A stretch of DNA of 64,000 nt, from the NCBI GenBank assembly GCA_037447655.1, contig JBBHKE010002064.1:124001-188000 (forward strand), written 5' to 3'. A program made the position numbers and the translations under genes. Shown here piece after piece: positions 32,487 through 44,315 of the stretch (its first letter is position 1; each line of letters begins with the position of its first letter). This stretch comes from Zygnema cylindricum (taxonomy: Eukaryota > Streptophyta > Zygnematophyceae > Zygnematales > Zygnemataceae). Under the pieces are notes generated by a model. That model was not told where the DNA came from. It was given only the letters and a program-made list of their open reading frames with translations, and ran no database searches.

Positions 32487-32579
32487 TTATTTTTGCTGGA
32501 ACACAAAGGGGTCAGGATTATCCTAGAGGCTTCTTGGAAGCTGTATACTCTGAGGACTTATGGAGGTCTCAGAGTTTCA

Positions 32580-32806
32580 TTAGTACGGAAAGGAACTTTC
32601 TCCAGTAACGCTTGATGGAAGGTTACCCTTAGTCGGTGTGAAATTATTGACAATTTTTAACATCCGATCTTAACTTACGTGGTACCGCTCTTTTTCAAAC
32701 ACGTGGATTGGAGACTCTCTGCGATAGAACATCGTTAAAAATGTAGGATGCATCCTATATTGTGGGTCGTAAAATTACAGAATTAATTGATGGAACGTCA
32801 CCCTTA
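32580..32806. mobile_element. adjoining M2 and M1 MITE relics
   Basis: 32580-32630 matches the right end of family M2 (GATGGAAGGTTACCC then TTA), and 32630-32803 matches the end of the M1 copies at 20120 and 24222. The two share a TTA. Confidence 0.55.
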
Positions 32807-33507
32807 GGGAAAGTCAATTAGGGAAAAAATGTCATTGTTTACTGAAAGCTGTACTGTTTCGTACAGTGTCGTAGCAAAAAAAAAATGTCACAAAAAACAA
32901 ACCTTTTAAATGAAGGATTTGATTCTCCACGTTTATGGGCGCAAACGTGGACTGTCGGATGCATAATTGGATACGCCATCGTTTGACACTTTAAGTTCGC
33001 AACAAGTGACCCGAAGTAGGTCAATTTTAAGCGCTTGAACGAATAGCATCGTGCCTCGTGTAAAAGTAAACAAAGGTCCACGACGAATGCGCAACCAAGT
33101 GGGTACACGTGGCATATGACATGTGCCTTTCGCCAGGGAGGATGCGAGGCCACCAGAAGGCGCAAGAAAATCTTTGACGAAGGATATTAATTTATGCTTC
33201 TGTTGCCATCCACTAACTATTTTGACATTTTTGTACTGTTTTCCAAATCTTAAGTTTTGTCCGCCCGTATAGATTTTATTCAATTTGTCGTATGAGTCAT
33301 TTTATATCTTCGTTGGTACAAATATGTGGTCACAATTAACTGTCACAGATTCTTTGAAGATTACCAAAATTGTAATCATCCATTACGTGGACCAATCAAA
33401 GTGTTCCACGCTAATAAAATGTCGGTTACTGACGCGACACAATAGAACGATGGTTTCAATAAACAAATTTTTGACGTTTACTGAGACCGCCTAATGGAAT
33501 AACGCTC
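32807..33507. mobile_element. Harbinger-like MITE, family M3 (copy B)
   Basis: It starts GGGAAAGTCAATTAGG and ends CCTAATGGAATAACGCTC with TTA on both sides (32804-32806, 33508-33510). The body resembles 24900-25590. Confidence 0.6.
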
Positions 33508-34706
33508 TTATTAACGCTCATATCGATTCACAGTGTAGTTTCAAAGGGCGGCGAGCAAAGGTGGAACAAGATGCTTTGGCAGTTTCTGATAGTTTTTGGC
33601 GGATTCTGCATCAACTCTACATAATGTCATATCTTCTCGTCTACAAGTTCCATCAGTTGTTATAGTAGTCGTGTCACGCATAGTCTCCGCGTGGTCTTTT
33701 CATGTGACGTCAATAACCAAGACAGTTACCGAATAGATGGAGATACCGCTAATAAAACAAATCGATGACACGCGTGGAGGAATCTTGCATGAATCTGTTT
33801 TTCTAAAAAAACTAGACAAAACAAAGAAGTAAACATGTACGGCCGTTGACGGGAAATGATAACGACAAAGGCCTTGGCTCCATCAAGACAGTTGTCTGTC
33901 CAAAGTCGGACCGTACAACGAAAATGCGACAAGTTGCAAAAATAAACCCGAGAGAGCTCAATGATAGACATAGCCGCGGGAATTCCAGCAGGCCAATAGT
34001 GTTGTATCCTGGTGAATGTACGGGAAATAACAAAAACTCAAGACTCACGAAATTGCCCGTGAAATTCCTAAGAAGCGTTTTTGGCGTTAACGGATCCGTC
34101 CAAATTAGGGAGTTAATCTAATAACCTTTGAGACTCGTGAAAAAGCCAGTAATAAAATAAGGGAATTGATCATGATAGTGACTGTTTTGGTTGCGCAGAG
34201 TCACTTACGTCACTTTGTCAAAAATTGTACGTTTGAAGTACACATTGGTACAAATAAAGTATTGTTGAGTTACGAATTTGACGGTCAACCGGTTGAACAA
34301 CTTTGACTTTCAAAATATTGTCTCAACCGCTTAAAACTTTGCCGCGCTTGCGGACGTCGACCGTCATAATAAAATTAGCAATTCACACGGTCGGCGAACG
34401 TTTACGGTAACAAAACTGCGGCAACCACATGTAAATAAAAGCGTTGCAGACAGTCACTTTTTGTCTTTACGTGAGCTTTACGGTGAGAGCACTTTGCTGC
34501 AAAATTGAGATTTAATCGCCTAAGCGTTACATTGAACTTAGACGCAAAGTGAAACGAAACCTCTTTAAGCTAAAGTACTATAAGTCTTGTACGAAAATGT
34601 TAAAATGCACGAAACAAAATAAAATTTGTACACTATAATAAAACGAACCGGAGTAAAAACATTAATTGAAGTTAAATGAAAAAAATGCGCGTCGTCACGC
34701 GCGACG
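33508..34706. other. no gene recognised
   Basis: A mariner-like terminus GATTCACAGTG followed by TA lies at about 33528-33540. The rest shows no recognisable coding or repeat structure; overlapping 80-90-codon frames on both strands lack family motifs. Confidence 0.4.
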
Positions 34707-34886
34707 TGTTGATATTTGTGTATTTTTTAGGCCTATATTGGGATAGAAAAAGGAAGAGGCAGTCTATCTCTAACTCCCTTCTCCAAGCCCCCACACTTGT
34801 CGTAGTCACTGAAAGCTATAGTGGGAGCTAGAGTCATGGCTGCCAAAGCTCTCTTAAAAGACAAGTAGGTTTGGTAGATTCACCAC

Positions 34887-34995
34887 AAAAGGTATTTGAT
34901 GGACCCAGGATTTAATCCTGGTAACCACCCTTTTTAATTTCACTTACAGTCGGTAGCTTTATCCTATAGTCTAGGACCAATGTCGAAGTATATAG
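34887..34995 (-). ncRNA. antisense tRNA-like module in LTR E
   Basis: The minus strand gives A-box-like CTATAGGATAAAGC, a strong T-arm hairpin CCAGGA/TCCTGG around B-box-like GGATTAAATCC (34908-34918) and TTTT at 34887-34890. Confidence 0.45.
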
Positions 34996-35050
34996 GGTAC
35001 GATAGGTATTTAACCGTTTATACATAGAGAATACCAACAAAGAGATGACC

Positions 35051-35095
35051 AAAATGTTGCATATGCCCAGATTTGAACCCAGGTCTGCGAAAAAC
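35051..35095 (-). ncRNA. second tRNA-like piece in LTR E, truncated
   Basis: The minus strand holds GGTTCAAATCT (35069-35079) in a B-box context and TTTT at 35051-35054. The A-box side would lie beyond the MITE insertion. Confidence 0.35.
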
Positions 35096-35097
35096 TA

Positions 35098-35432
35098 CAC
35101 CGCCAATCGTTATTAGTGTAGTGCACGCTAATTCCGTCCCGCTTTTTTTTTTTATTCTCCATTAGCGTAGTTCATTCTATTTATTTCTTTATTCTATTTA
35201 GGGTTAATTTTAGGTACCATACAAAACGGAAGTACGTCATCTTCTAAATATTGTGGTGTACAGTCATAGTCAGACCGTACAAAAACGTACATTTTTAAGT
35301 GAAAAAAGACAATTCATTTTGTTTAGTAGCCGCGGACGCATGAGAATATGCGGTATAAAAAGGAAGTCAAATCGGGTTGTCAAATATCACGTTCGCATAT
35401 ATTTGTCCAACATCCACGTTTTGACTGTGTGA
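35098..35432. mobile_element. mariner-like MITE, left part
   Basis: It starts CACCGCCAATCGTTATTAG after TA (35096-35097) and is cut at 35433 by the LTR end of Copia F. The remainder would lie beyond F, outside the window. Confidence 0.5.
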
Positions 35433-35718
35433 TGGAATTTTGTGTCCCCCGTTGGGCTACAAAATTCAAGAAGCCTCTAGATGGTTTTTGACTAACCATT
35501 CTTCAACTAGGATCACAGATACCCAAGTAGACAAACAAGCAATCTGATTGCACCCTTGTGCCTAGACTTCGTGAGTCCCAACAAAGGAAATCACTAAAAC
35601 GCCAGCGATGATCAGTTATCAAGTGGCAAAGATACCAATATAAATGAGCTTACGGGAGAGAGGCGACTACCTCCTAAATCTCCTAAGTCCTAAACCCTCT
35701 CACAACCCCTTCCTAGGA
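35433..35718 (-). repeat. LTR 3' portion of F
   Basis: On the minus strand it ends GGGGGACACAAAATTCCA, like LTR C. It holds hairpins GACTC/AAGTC (35565-35577) and GCAC/GTGC with loop AAGG (35550-35561). The LTR 5' part is missing. Confidence 0.7.
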
Positions 35719-35739
35719 AAAGACTTCATAACCTGTCTT

Positions 35740-36336
35740 TCTTCTGACTCATCCATCATCCAAGATTATCCTTTTCTCCTACCTCCATCACTTATTTTCT
35801 TCAAGTCCATGGGAGTGGTACAACTGTTTGCCTTTTCCATTTTGAATTTCTCAAGCATATTCCCTATAGCTTGTTTTTGAGTAAGTCTCATAATCCTTTT
35901 TCCCCTATCTCTTTCCATTTGTATCCCTAAGATATATCTTGCCTCTCCAGATCTTTTATATCAAACTTGCTTCTTAGATCTTTCTTTAACTTATTGATCT
36001 TTTTAATAGATTTACTTAACACCAGCAAGTCATCCACATAAATTGCAATGAATATAACACCATTCATATCCTCAAACATATAAATAGAATGGTTTGAACT
36101 GACCCGGATATATCCCAGGCTAGTGAAAAACTCATCTAGTTTTTTATTCCATTGCTTGGGAGCCTGATTAAGTCCATTATATGACTTTATAAGTCTGTAG
36201 ACTTGCTCTCCTCACCTTCCTCTACAAATCAATATGGTTGGCGCATGAAGATTTCTTCCTCTAGTTCACCATTGAGAAAAGCGGTCTTAATATCCATTTG
36301 TTGTATTTCCATGTATTCTGCTGCCGATAGACTAAG
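35740..36336 (-). pseudogene. F reverse transcriptase, C-terminal part
   Basis: The minus strand encodes the RT stretch after the C insertion point: MDIKTAFLNGELEEE, the GLKQAPKQW-like region, YVDDLLV (about 36020-36045) and the MLEKF connection segment. Several stops and frameshifts interrupt it. RNase H is absent because the sequence jumps directly to the LTR end at about 35718. It is a relic without function. Confidence 0.8.
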
Positions 36337-36541
36337 TGCTAAAATCACTAGATTTAAGGGAGATATTTTCTAGGTCTTAATGAAAATAAAAAGGAAAAAT
36401 AAAGCACAGGCATCATGCTTCCACCTTCTCTCTCTAGCCCCCATACTTGTTATAGTCACTGAAGGAGAGAGAGGGCGGTGGAGCCATGGCTGCCTTAGCT
36501 CCATAGGTAGGGCTTAACAATGACCTAAGTCACTCTCAACC

Positions 36542-36630
36542 AAAAAGGTTGAGTCTGGCAAGACTCGAACCTCCAACCGGTAGGGCGAGGCGTAGCCGTC
36601 AACCATTAACACTCTGTCGTAGTAGTCCGT
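36542..36630 (-). ncRNA. antisense tRNA-like module in LTR C
   Basis: The minus strand gives A-box-like GTTAATGGTTGACGGC, B-box GGTTCGAGTCT (36561-36571) and TTTTT at 36542-36546. The 3' LTR copy has its B-box at 48367-48377 and TTTTT at 48348-48352. Confidence 0.5.
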
Positions 36631-36957
36631 TAGGATACATAGGGTTTCATAGCTATTTAAACAATAGATAGGCGACTAATCCGATTGACGGAATAGAATA
36701 CATAGAAACTAGTTGGAGTTTTTTTATAGTACGCACGAAACAAATGTACCGGACATTTGTCTTTGAACGGCTTTCGCTTAAAACCGGTTTTGATCCGACG
36801 GCCCGTACCAATCGCCGAGATCTCGCAATGGCTCCTTGGCGGCTTTTGGTCGTGACATGACTAGGCGACACGTGGCACGATGTCATTGAGAAGAGGAAAT
36901 CTCGGAGAACATGAGGACAAGTTCGAAGGAGACAGGCGTCCACTCCATGGCCTTGTC

Positions 36958-37005
36958 GTACACAGGCCGTACAGAAAGTACATCGGCCGTAGTACTTTTC
37001 TGTAC
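36958..37005 (+). promoter_or_regulatory. five-GTAC array in LTR C
   Basis: Cores start at 36958, 36969, 36978, 36992 and 37002, with the inverted pair AAAGTAC/GTACTTT in the centre. The 3' LTR keeps all five from 48764 to 48811 at the same offsets. Confidence 0.65.
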
Positions 37006-37117
37006 TATACAACCTTCTGATTGGTTCCGTACCTTACTAGATAGGAGTTGTGAGAGGGTTTAAGACTTAGTGAATTTAGGTTATAGCCGCCTCTCTCCCA
37101 ATAAGCTTGTATAAATA

Positions 37118-37217
37118 TTGGCATCTTGCCAACTCCATAACTAATCGCCTGGTTGGGTGTTTTCAGTGATTCTTCTTGTTGTGGACTCAAGGGAGTCCAC
37201 ACTGCACAAGGGTGCAG
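37118..37217 (+). other. leader hairpin row, LTR C
   Basis: TTGGCA/TGCCAA (37118-37132), GTGGACTC/GAGTCCAC with loop AAGG (37181-37200) and CTGCAC/GTGCAG with loop AAGG (37202-37217), just downstream of the TATA-like box. Confidence 0.6.
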
Positions 37218-37311
37218 TCAGATTATCTATTTTTCTGCTTGGGTGGTAGTTGCTCTAGTTGAAAGTGGGTCAGTTGAAAACTACCTAGAGGCTTCCTCAA
37301 TTTTGGTCCAA

Positions 37312-38913
37312 ATGGGGGACACACAATTGCAAGTTATGGGCCCACCCTCTAGGGTGCCCATATTCATCGGATCTAGGTTCATTTAGTGGGAAGCTATGAT
37401 GACAGGAACAATGTGTGAGAAACGATACTGGGGTATTGTTTGTGGACAAGTGAAACGTCCGCCTCAAGGAACTCCACCAGGGTTTGGAGGAGTGAGGTTT
37501 TCTGTAGCACAATCTGTTCCAACGGAGGAGACAGATGATGGGGACAACAGTGTGTCCAAAGAGGAGAAAGGAAAGGAGACACCTCTCCCTCCTATTGCCA
37601 CGGCACCCGGAGAAGTGGCCATCAAGACCGAGGAAAACGATATTCAGATGTGGGAGTACACCAATATGAATACCATGCACTTCATTCCGAGGCACCTCAT
37701 TTAATCTTTGGCGACCTCTCACCTTCACATCTTGAAGGGCGAGGAGTTGTGGATGACCTTAGTGGAGATCTATAGAGTTGGCACCATTCAGGATCTCCAG
37801 CTGGTTGAGCAAAGGTTGACGAGTTACACTTTTAAAGGAGGAAAGATGTTGGACTATTGCAGCGATCTCTCTTGTCTATACATGGAGATGGGAAGTGCCG
37901 GATGGACAGGCACTATGAAGATGAAAGTTAACACTCTCATCATGAAGTTGCCTGAGGAGTATGCAAAAATAGTGTATCGAGTGCAAGAAAAGGATGATAG
38001 TGTTTAGAAGTGGAACACCGTGGTCGAAATGATAGTTGTGTAGAAGAATAACATTCAGATCCAGAGAGGAGGAAAGAGCGTTCAAGCTCTAGCTGCCGGA
38101 ACGGGCCGGTGGAGGAAGGATCCGAAGAAGCCATACAACAGCTTCAAACGGGAAAAGAACCAATCTGGAGAACCGAGGACTCCAAAGGGCCTTTGCCATT
38201 TTTGCAAAAAGCCGGGGCACTTCATAGCTAATTGCATCATGCTACTGGAGCTGAGTCTTCAAGAAAATCGTGGAGGGAGTTCTCTCGGAGGGAAGAAGAA
38301 AACACTTGTGGTCACACGAGTGAAAGGAGAGACAGAAGAGGACGAATCTTCCGAGGAGGAAGATGGGGAGCTTCTTCTTGACGAGAATCTAGAGGAGAAG
38401 GAGATCCATTGGAAACAGAAGTGTGCCCTTGGAGCCATTCGGGAAGCTCCAGAGGAGGGATGGATCATAGACTCAGGTGCATCCATGCACATGTGTCGTG
38501 ACAAACACCTCTTCACTAAGCTAAGAAAGATCCCTACATTCGAAATAGAGTATGGGGATGGGAAAGTAGTTACCACAGATCTAGTGGGCTCGGTAGATCT
38601 GAAAGTCTTGGTGGAGGGTAAGACTTCTATTCTCACCTTTTCAGATATGTTCTACATTCTTCAGCTGAGTAAGAATCTTATATCTACCTTTGTATTAGAT
38701 GACAAGGATTTTGATACCTTCACTACAAAGGGAGTCTTTATAGCTTAGTATGGAGATGAAGTCTGCTTCACAGCAGATAAGGGTAGCGAAGGAATGTTTA
38801 GGCTTAACCTGAGTAATGAAAAGAAGAGTGCTATTGTGGTGGTGTCCTGAGCTTGATGATCTGGCATAAACATTTGGGACATGTGCATTTTGATACACTG
38901 AGGGAAATGAAGA
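37312..38913 (+). pseudogene. C gag and protease, up to the A2 insertion
   Basis: Gag begins in the LTR (MGDTQLQ) and continues VMGPPSRVPIF. A stop replaces a Tyr codon (TAG at 37386-37388), and others occur near 37704, 38007 and 38041. The CCHC knuckle CHFCKKPGHFIANC (about 38198-38239) and protease WIIDSGASMHMC (about 38461-38496) are intact. The GAG-pre-integrase zinc region is entered (IWHKHLGHVH) before A2 interrupts at 38914. The frame resumes at 45365. It is a broken copy. Confidence 0.85.
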
Positions 38914-39962
38914 TGTAAAAACTAATGGTTTTATTAGTATTTTCTAGGTCTGAAAAGAAATATAGAAGTCGAGGCAGTCTATCTCTTAGTTCTCTCTCCA
39001 ACTCTCAAACTTGTCGCAGTCACTGAGAAATTGGAGAGGAAGCTAGAGCCATGGCTACCTTGGCTATCCTGAGGTTTACGGGAATTTTATATTAGGGTTT
39101 ATTTATTTATCTAAAAGGTATGTGCCGGCGGCAGGATTTGATCCTTGTACCTACCGGTCGGCAGACAGGAAATAGCCGGTAGCCTTAGCCGTTAAGTCTA
39201 GCCGTAGTGTTACGTAGTATATAGTTTGATATTTATTTAAATGATTATACGTGCGATAAATCATTTAACTGAAATGGATTACGGGATACATAGATCCAGT
39301 AATGTATTATGTACGAATTACGGTACGGACAAAAATCAGTACCGCGCATTTGTTTCGTAAGTAAAACAAATATCGCGCATGTATTTATTACGGCTACGAT
39401 TAAATCCGAATTTAATCGGACGGCCGGGATTAGCGCCGAGATCGCGGAGGAAGATTTCGGCGGTTTGTGGCCATCGCCACATCGGATGACGCGTGGCGAA
39501 ATTCCGTTGGATTGTGGAATCTCCGGAGATTATGGCACCGAATCCGGATTTGACATGTGTCGACATTTTGGCCATGTCGTACAATGTCCGTACATAAAGT
39601 ACACCGGCAGCTGTACTTTTGCGTACGGAACTCAATTCTGATTGGTTCCGTACATCAGTAGATAGAGTCTGTGAGAGAGATAGGACTTAGAAAAATTAGA
39701 AGATAGGACCCCCTCTCTCACAGAGCTTCTGTACAAAAGGTCAACTTTGACCCTCCATAACTTACTGCTCAGGGGAGCAAATTCAGAGATTCTTTTTGCT
39801 ACCGACTCAGGGGAGTCTTGCCTTTACAGGATTGCAGGTGGTGAGGGGTTTTGTCCGCCAGGGTGGCAGTTATTTTTGCTGGAACACAAAGGGGTCAGGA
39901 TTATCCTAGAGGCTTCTTGGAAGCTGTATACTCTGAGGACTTATGGAGGTCTCAAAGTTTCA
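38914..39962 (+). repeat. 5' LTR of A2
   Basis: It starts TGTAAAAAC (TGTAGAAAC elsewhere) and ends TTTCA. It carries the tRNA-like module with B-box at 39134-39144 and all five GTAC cores from 39579. Confidence 0.9.
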
Positions 39963-42900
39963 GGTTATGGGCCCACCCTCTAGGGTACCAATCTTTAATG
40001 GAACTGGCTTCATATATTGGGAAAGTTTGATGATAGGAGCTCTATGCGATAAAAGGTTTTGGGGGATAGTGAGTGGACGGTTGGGGCGTCCATCAAGTCT
40101 TGGAATTCCTCCAGGGTTTGGAGGAACCAGATTCACCAGGAAAGAGGACCCACCTCCAACGGAGGAAACAAAAGAAGGAGAGGTGGTGGATAAAGGAAAG
40201 GAGAAGGAGACGACCACACCAATAGCAACTGGTTCGACATTCATGTCACCTATTCCGAGGAATGAGGAGAATGATACTGAAACCTGGGACTTCAACAATA
40301 TGGCGGCAAAGCACTTCATCCTACGCCATCTCACTCAAGGACTTGCATGTCCTCATTTGCAGGTAGAAAGAGCATCCGATCTTTGGATGGCTCTCATAGA
40401 GATGTACCGAAGTGGTACGATTCAGCAACAACAGTTGGCTGATCAGAAAGTTAAGGAGTATGTATACAAAGGGGGAAATATGTTGGATTTTTGCAATGAG
40501 CTTGCTACACTCTTCATGGAGCTACAGAGTGCGGGAAAAGATTTTAGTGAAAAATAAAAGGTTAACTGTTTACTGATGAAGTTACCTGATGAGTTCGTGA
40601 ACATAGTTTACCGTGTGCAGGACTTGCCTGACTCAAGGTGCATATGGAACTTAGTGGTAGGGATGATTCTCGTTCAAGAGAATACAATTGAGATCCGAAG
40701 GGGAGGAAAGAGTGGCCAAGCCTTGGCAACAGCGACTGATTGGAGGAACAGGGATTCTCGAAAACCGGTAGGAAATTATGGGGGTAGGGAGCAGAAAAAA
40801 CAGGCCGATGAGTTCGAACCAAGGGCTCCCAAAGGACTATGTCACTTTTGTAAGAAACCGGGGCACTATATGGCAGAGTGCACTAAGCTAACCGAACTTC
40901 GGTTAAAGGAGGGGCAGACCGGTGGTACCCCGAGAGGAAAGAAAAAGGCCCTTGTCACACAGGTACTTGAGGCGGAATCCGAGGACGAGGACGATGAGCT
41001 CCTTTTGGATGAGGAGTTGGAGGCGAAAAATGAGGTCAAAATTCCACGAAGGCAGAAATGTGCTTACGGTGGATTGAAAGGTGAAGCAGGCTGGATTGTA
41101 GATTCAGGTGCCTCCATGCACATGTGTAAGGATAGACACCTGTTCACTAAGATAAGAAAGATTCCCACCGTAGAGATAGAGTACGGGGATGGGAGGATAG
41201 TCACCACTACTCTTGTAGGATCGGTAGATCTAAAAGTGTTAGAAGAAGGAAAGACATCCATATTAACATTCTCCGATGTATTGTTTATTCCGGAGCTGAA
41301 CAAAAATCTTATCTCTACATCAATATTAGATGATAAGGGTTTTTTTACTAGCACTAGGGAAGGAGTCTTTACTGCTAGTTTTGAGGATGATGTCTATTTC
41401 ATTGCTGAGAAAGGTAGCCATGGGATGTTTAGGCTGATCTTAAGTAATGAAAAGAAGAAACTTTATTATGCTGGTGTTCATGATATTATGATGTGGCATA
41501 AGAGGCTTGGGCATGTGAATCTAGATAAGTTAAGAGAGAAAAAAAGATGGGAGTGGTAGAAGGGATTCAGTTCAGTAAGAGTGATGATATAAGTGATTGT
41601 AGTGGATGTGCTCAAGGTAAAGCACACAGATTACCCTTTCTTAAGTCAGCCACCTATAAGGGAGAAAAAATTCTAGATCTAGTACACACAGATATTTGGG
41701 GACCGGCTAAAGTGCCCTCACCGGGGGGGAAGAGATTTATGATGACTATAACTGATGATTGGTCTCGGTATTCCCGGGTATATTTTTTGAAAAACAAGTC
41801 CGAAGTTGAGGATTGTTTTAGACAATATAAAGCATGGAGTAAAAAACTCCATGAAACTCCAATCAAGAGAGTAAGGAGTGACAATGGTGGAGAGTATACT
41901 TCTAACCAGTTTGAGGATTTTTCTGAGGGAAGATGGGGTTCAACACCAAAAGACAGTTCCAAAAAATCCGGAACAGAATGGGGTAGCTGAAAGGTTAAAT
42001 AGAACACTAAGTGATAGTGCTAGAAGTATGTTGTCAGATAAAAAGATAGGGAAAAGGTTTTGGGCAAAAGCAATGAACTGTGCTAATTACCTCAAGAATA
42101 GAGTTCTTACTTCAGCTATAAGAGATCAAACACCTTATGAGAGATGGACAGGCCGGAAACCAGACATATCTCACTTAAAGGTTTTCGGCAGTCAAGTGTT
42201 CAGTCTAGATACTGATCGGTCCAATTGGAAGCTAGATCCTAAAGGAAAACCGGGATACTTATTAGGATATGATGAAGATGTTAAAGGATATAGAGTTTAT
42301 GATCTAAAAAGGGAAGATATAATCTTAGTAAAGCATCTAGTAGTTATGGATGAAGGAAAGTCTGTGGATCCCTTCAAATATACGAAGTCAGTAAAAATCA
42401 GATTTGAGTTAGAAAATTCCGATGACTTTGAGCTTCCTAACTATCCAGGTTTTAAAGAAGATGACATTCTTGCAGGAACAAATCAGTCCGAAAAGGACTC
42501 GGCTGTGGAAACTCCAGTGACAACTCTACTCGAAGCGGAAGACGTGGTGGAAATTGATTCGGAATCAAGGGATAGGGGAGAAGCCGAGTTTGTTCGAAAG
42601 AATCCACGAGAACCATCTATTCCGGCCTCAGATTTTGAGGGGGGGAGGAGAAGTAGCAAAAGACTGCAAGAAAAACAGGTTAATAACAAGGTAACTAAAC
42701 TATCTCATCAAGATGAACCTCAAACTTATGGAGAGGCGATGACTTGTCCAGAAAGAAACCGGTGGAAGACAGCCATCAATGAGGAGATGGCTTCAATCAT
42801 GGCAGCCGATGCTTGGGAGCTGGTGGACTGTCCACCTAATCGAAAACCAATCGGTTGTAAGTGGGTTTTCAAATTAAAACTGAACCCAGATAACACAATC

Positions 42901-44302
42901 GAACGCTACAAGGCCAGATTAGTGGCAAAGGGATTTACACAAAAGGAAGGAATTGACTACGAGGAAACCTTTGCCCCGGTGGTCAGATTTCCCTCCGTCC
43001 GCATACTTCTCAGTTTAGCAGCGGCGGAAGACATGGAAGTGCATCAGATGGACATCAAGACAACCTTTTTGCATGGAGAATTGGAAGAGGAGATCTTCAT
43101 GCGACAACTCGAAGGTTTTGTGGAGGAAGGAGAGGAGAGTAAGGTATGCTGGCTGATTAAATCTCTTTATGGTTTGAAACAGGCACCTCGACAATGGAAT
43201 AAGAAGCTTGATGAGTTTCTTACTGGTCTGGGATATATTCGGATCAGCTCAGATCACTCAATCTATGTTTTCGAAGATGAGGAAGGTTTGATATTTATTG
43301 CAATTTATGTTGATGATTTGCTTGTATTAAGTAAATCAATGGAAAAAATTAACAAACTGAAAACCGATCTTAAAGGGAGATTTGAAATGAAAGATATGGG
43401 AGAAGCAAGATATATATTTTGGGAATTCAAGTAGAGAGAGACCGAAAAAGGAAAATTATAAGATTGACTCAAAAGGAAGCAATAGGGAACATGCTTGAAA
43501 AATTTCAAATGGATAAAGCTAATAGTTGTACAACTCCAATAGAGTTGAAGAAGGGAAGTGAGGGGAGTGAGGAAGAAAGAGTCATAGTCTTAGACGAGGA
43601 ATTATCTCTTGATGAACAGAAGTTCATGCAGACTATTCTTTACAGGCAAGTAGTGGGAAGTCTAATCTATTTTATGAATTGTACCCGGCCGGATTTAGCT
43701 GCAGCTGTTGGAGTGCTGAGTAGAAGTCTAAATGCTCCCACTAAGAAGGATTGGGAGGCAGCTAAGAGAGTCCTTAGATATTTGGTAGGAACTAGAGATC
43801 TATGGTTGCATTTGGGTGGGGAGAATACTGACAACACTACTTGGAGTGATGCCAGTTATGGTGATGCTCCGATGCGGAGATGTACTTCTGGATATGTATT
43901 ATATGTGGGTGATGGGGCTTGCTGTTGGAGTAGCAAACAGCAAAAGATTATTGCTCAGTCCACCATGGAGGCTGAGTATATGGCCTCTTGCTCTGCTGTA
44001 AAAGAATTGATGTGGGTCAAGTCTTTGCTTGGTGAGCTTGGTCACCTTAAGAGTGTGTGCAGAATATATTTTGTGATAATCAGGCAGCAATCGCTATTTC
44101 TGCCAATCCTAAACACCATTTTAAAGCCAAACACATGGACATCAGACTCAGCTTTGTTAAAGAGAAAGTAGAAAACAAAATAATCAGTTTAGAGTACAGA
44201 CCAGATAGTGAGATGGTAGCAGATATGATGACCAAACCTGTGCCTTCCCCTAAGCTAATTTTTTGCAGGGAGAAGTGTGGTCTGAAATTAAAGATTGACT
44301 AG
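39943..44302 (+). pseudogene. A2 gag-pol, five visible lesions
   Basis: The sequence follows A1 closely but has a nonsense codon TAA for GAA at about 40554, a frameshift where an ATG-containing stretch is shortened near 41540, an extra T near 41920, an extra two bases near 43412 and a lost base near 44055. CCHC, DSGA, HHCC, the DD35E triad and YVDD are all still readable in their frames, and RNase H keeps Asp in VADMMTKP, unlike A1. LTR divergence looks slightly higher than in A1. It is inactive. Confidence 0.9.
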
Positions 44303-44315
44303 AAAATAAGGGGAG

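Larger units (their letters stand above)
26130..32579 (+). mobile_element. Ty1/Copia retrotransposon A1
   Basis: The element has two 1049-bp LTRs with about 20 differences seen by eye, a half-tRNA primer site, one uninterrupted gag-pol frame and a purine-rich tract before the 3' LTR. Domain order (protease, integrase, reverse transcriptase, RNase H) is that of Copia. The flanks (CTCTT on the left, TTAGT on the right) are not a target duplication: the left flank is a mariner-like MITE and the right flank a family M2 MITE relic. The copy may therefore be a recombinant. Confidence 0.92.
31531..32579 (+). repeat. 3' LTR of A1
   Basis: The same length as the 5' LTR and closer to the LTRs of A2. 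It carries the tRNA-like module (31740-31829), the complete GTAC array and the leader hairpins. Confidence 0.9.
34707..35097 (+). repeat. LTR fragment, Copia family E (5' part)
   Basis: It starts TGTTGATATTTGTG and shares GGCAGTCTATCTCTAAC and the CACTTGTCG(T/C)AGTCACTGA segment with LTR A. It holds two tRNA-like pieces and ends where a mariner-like MITE begins at 35098, inside the second piece. Confidence 0.65.
36337..37331 (+). repeat. 5' LTR of C
   Basis: It starts TGCTAAAATCACTAG and ends AATTGCA. It holds the tRNA-like module, the GTAC array, TATAAAT at 37110-37116 (candidate TATA box), the leader hairpins and an ATG at 37312 opening MGDTQLQ. Confidence 0.88.

Noticed and set aside
26130-32579. 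A1 as an active retrotransposon
   Set aside because: The open frame is intact, but the RNase H site is altered and there is no target duplication.
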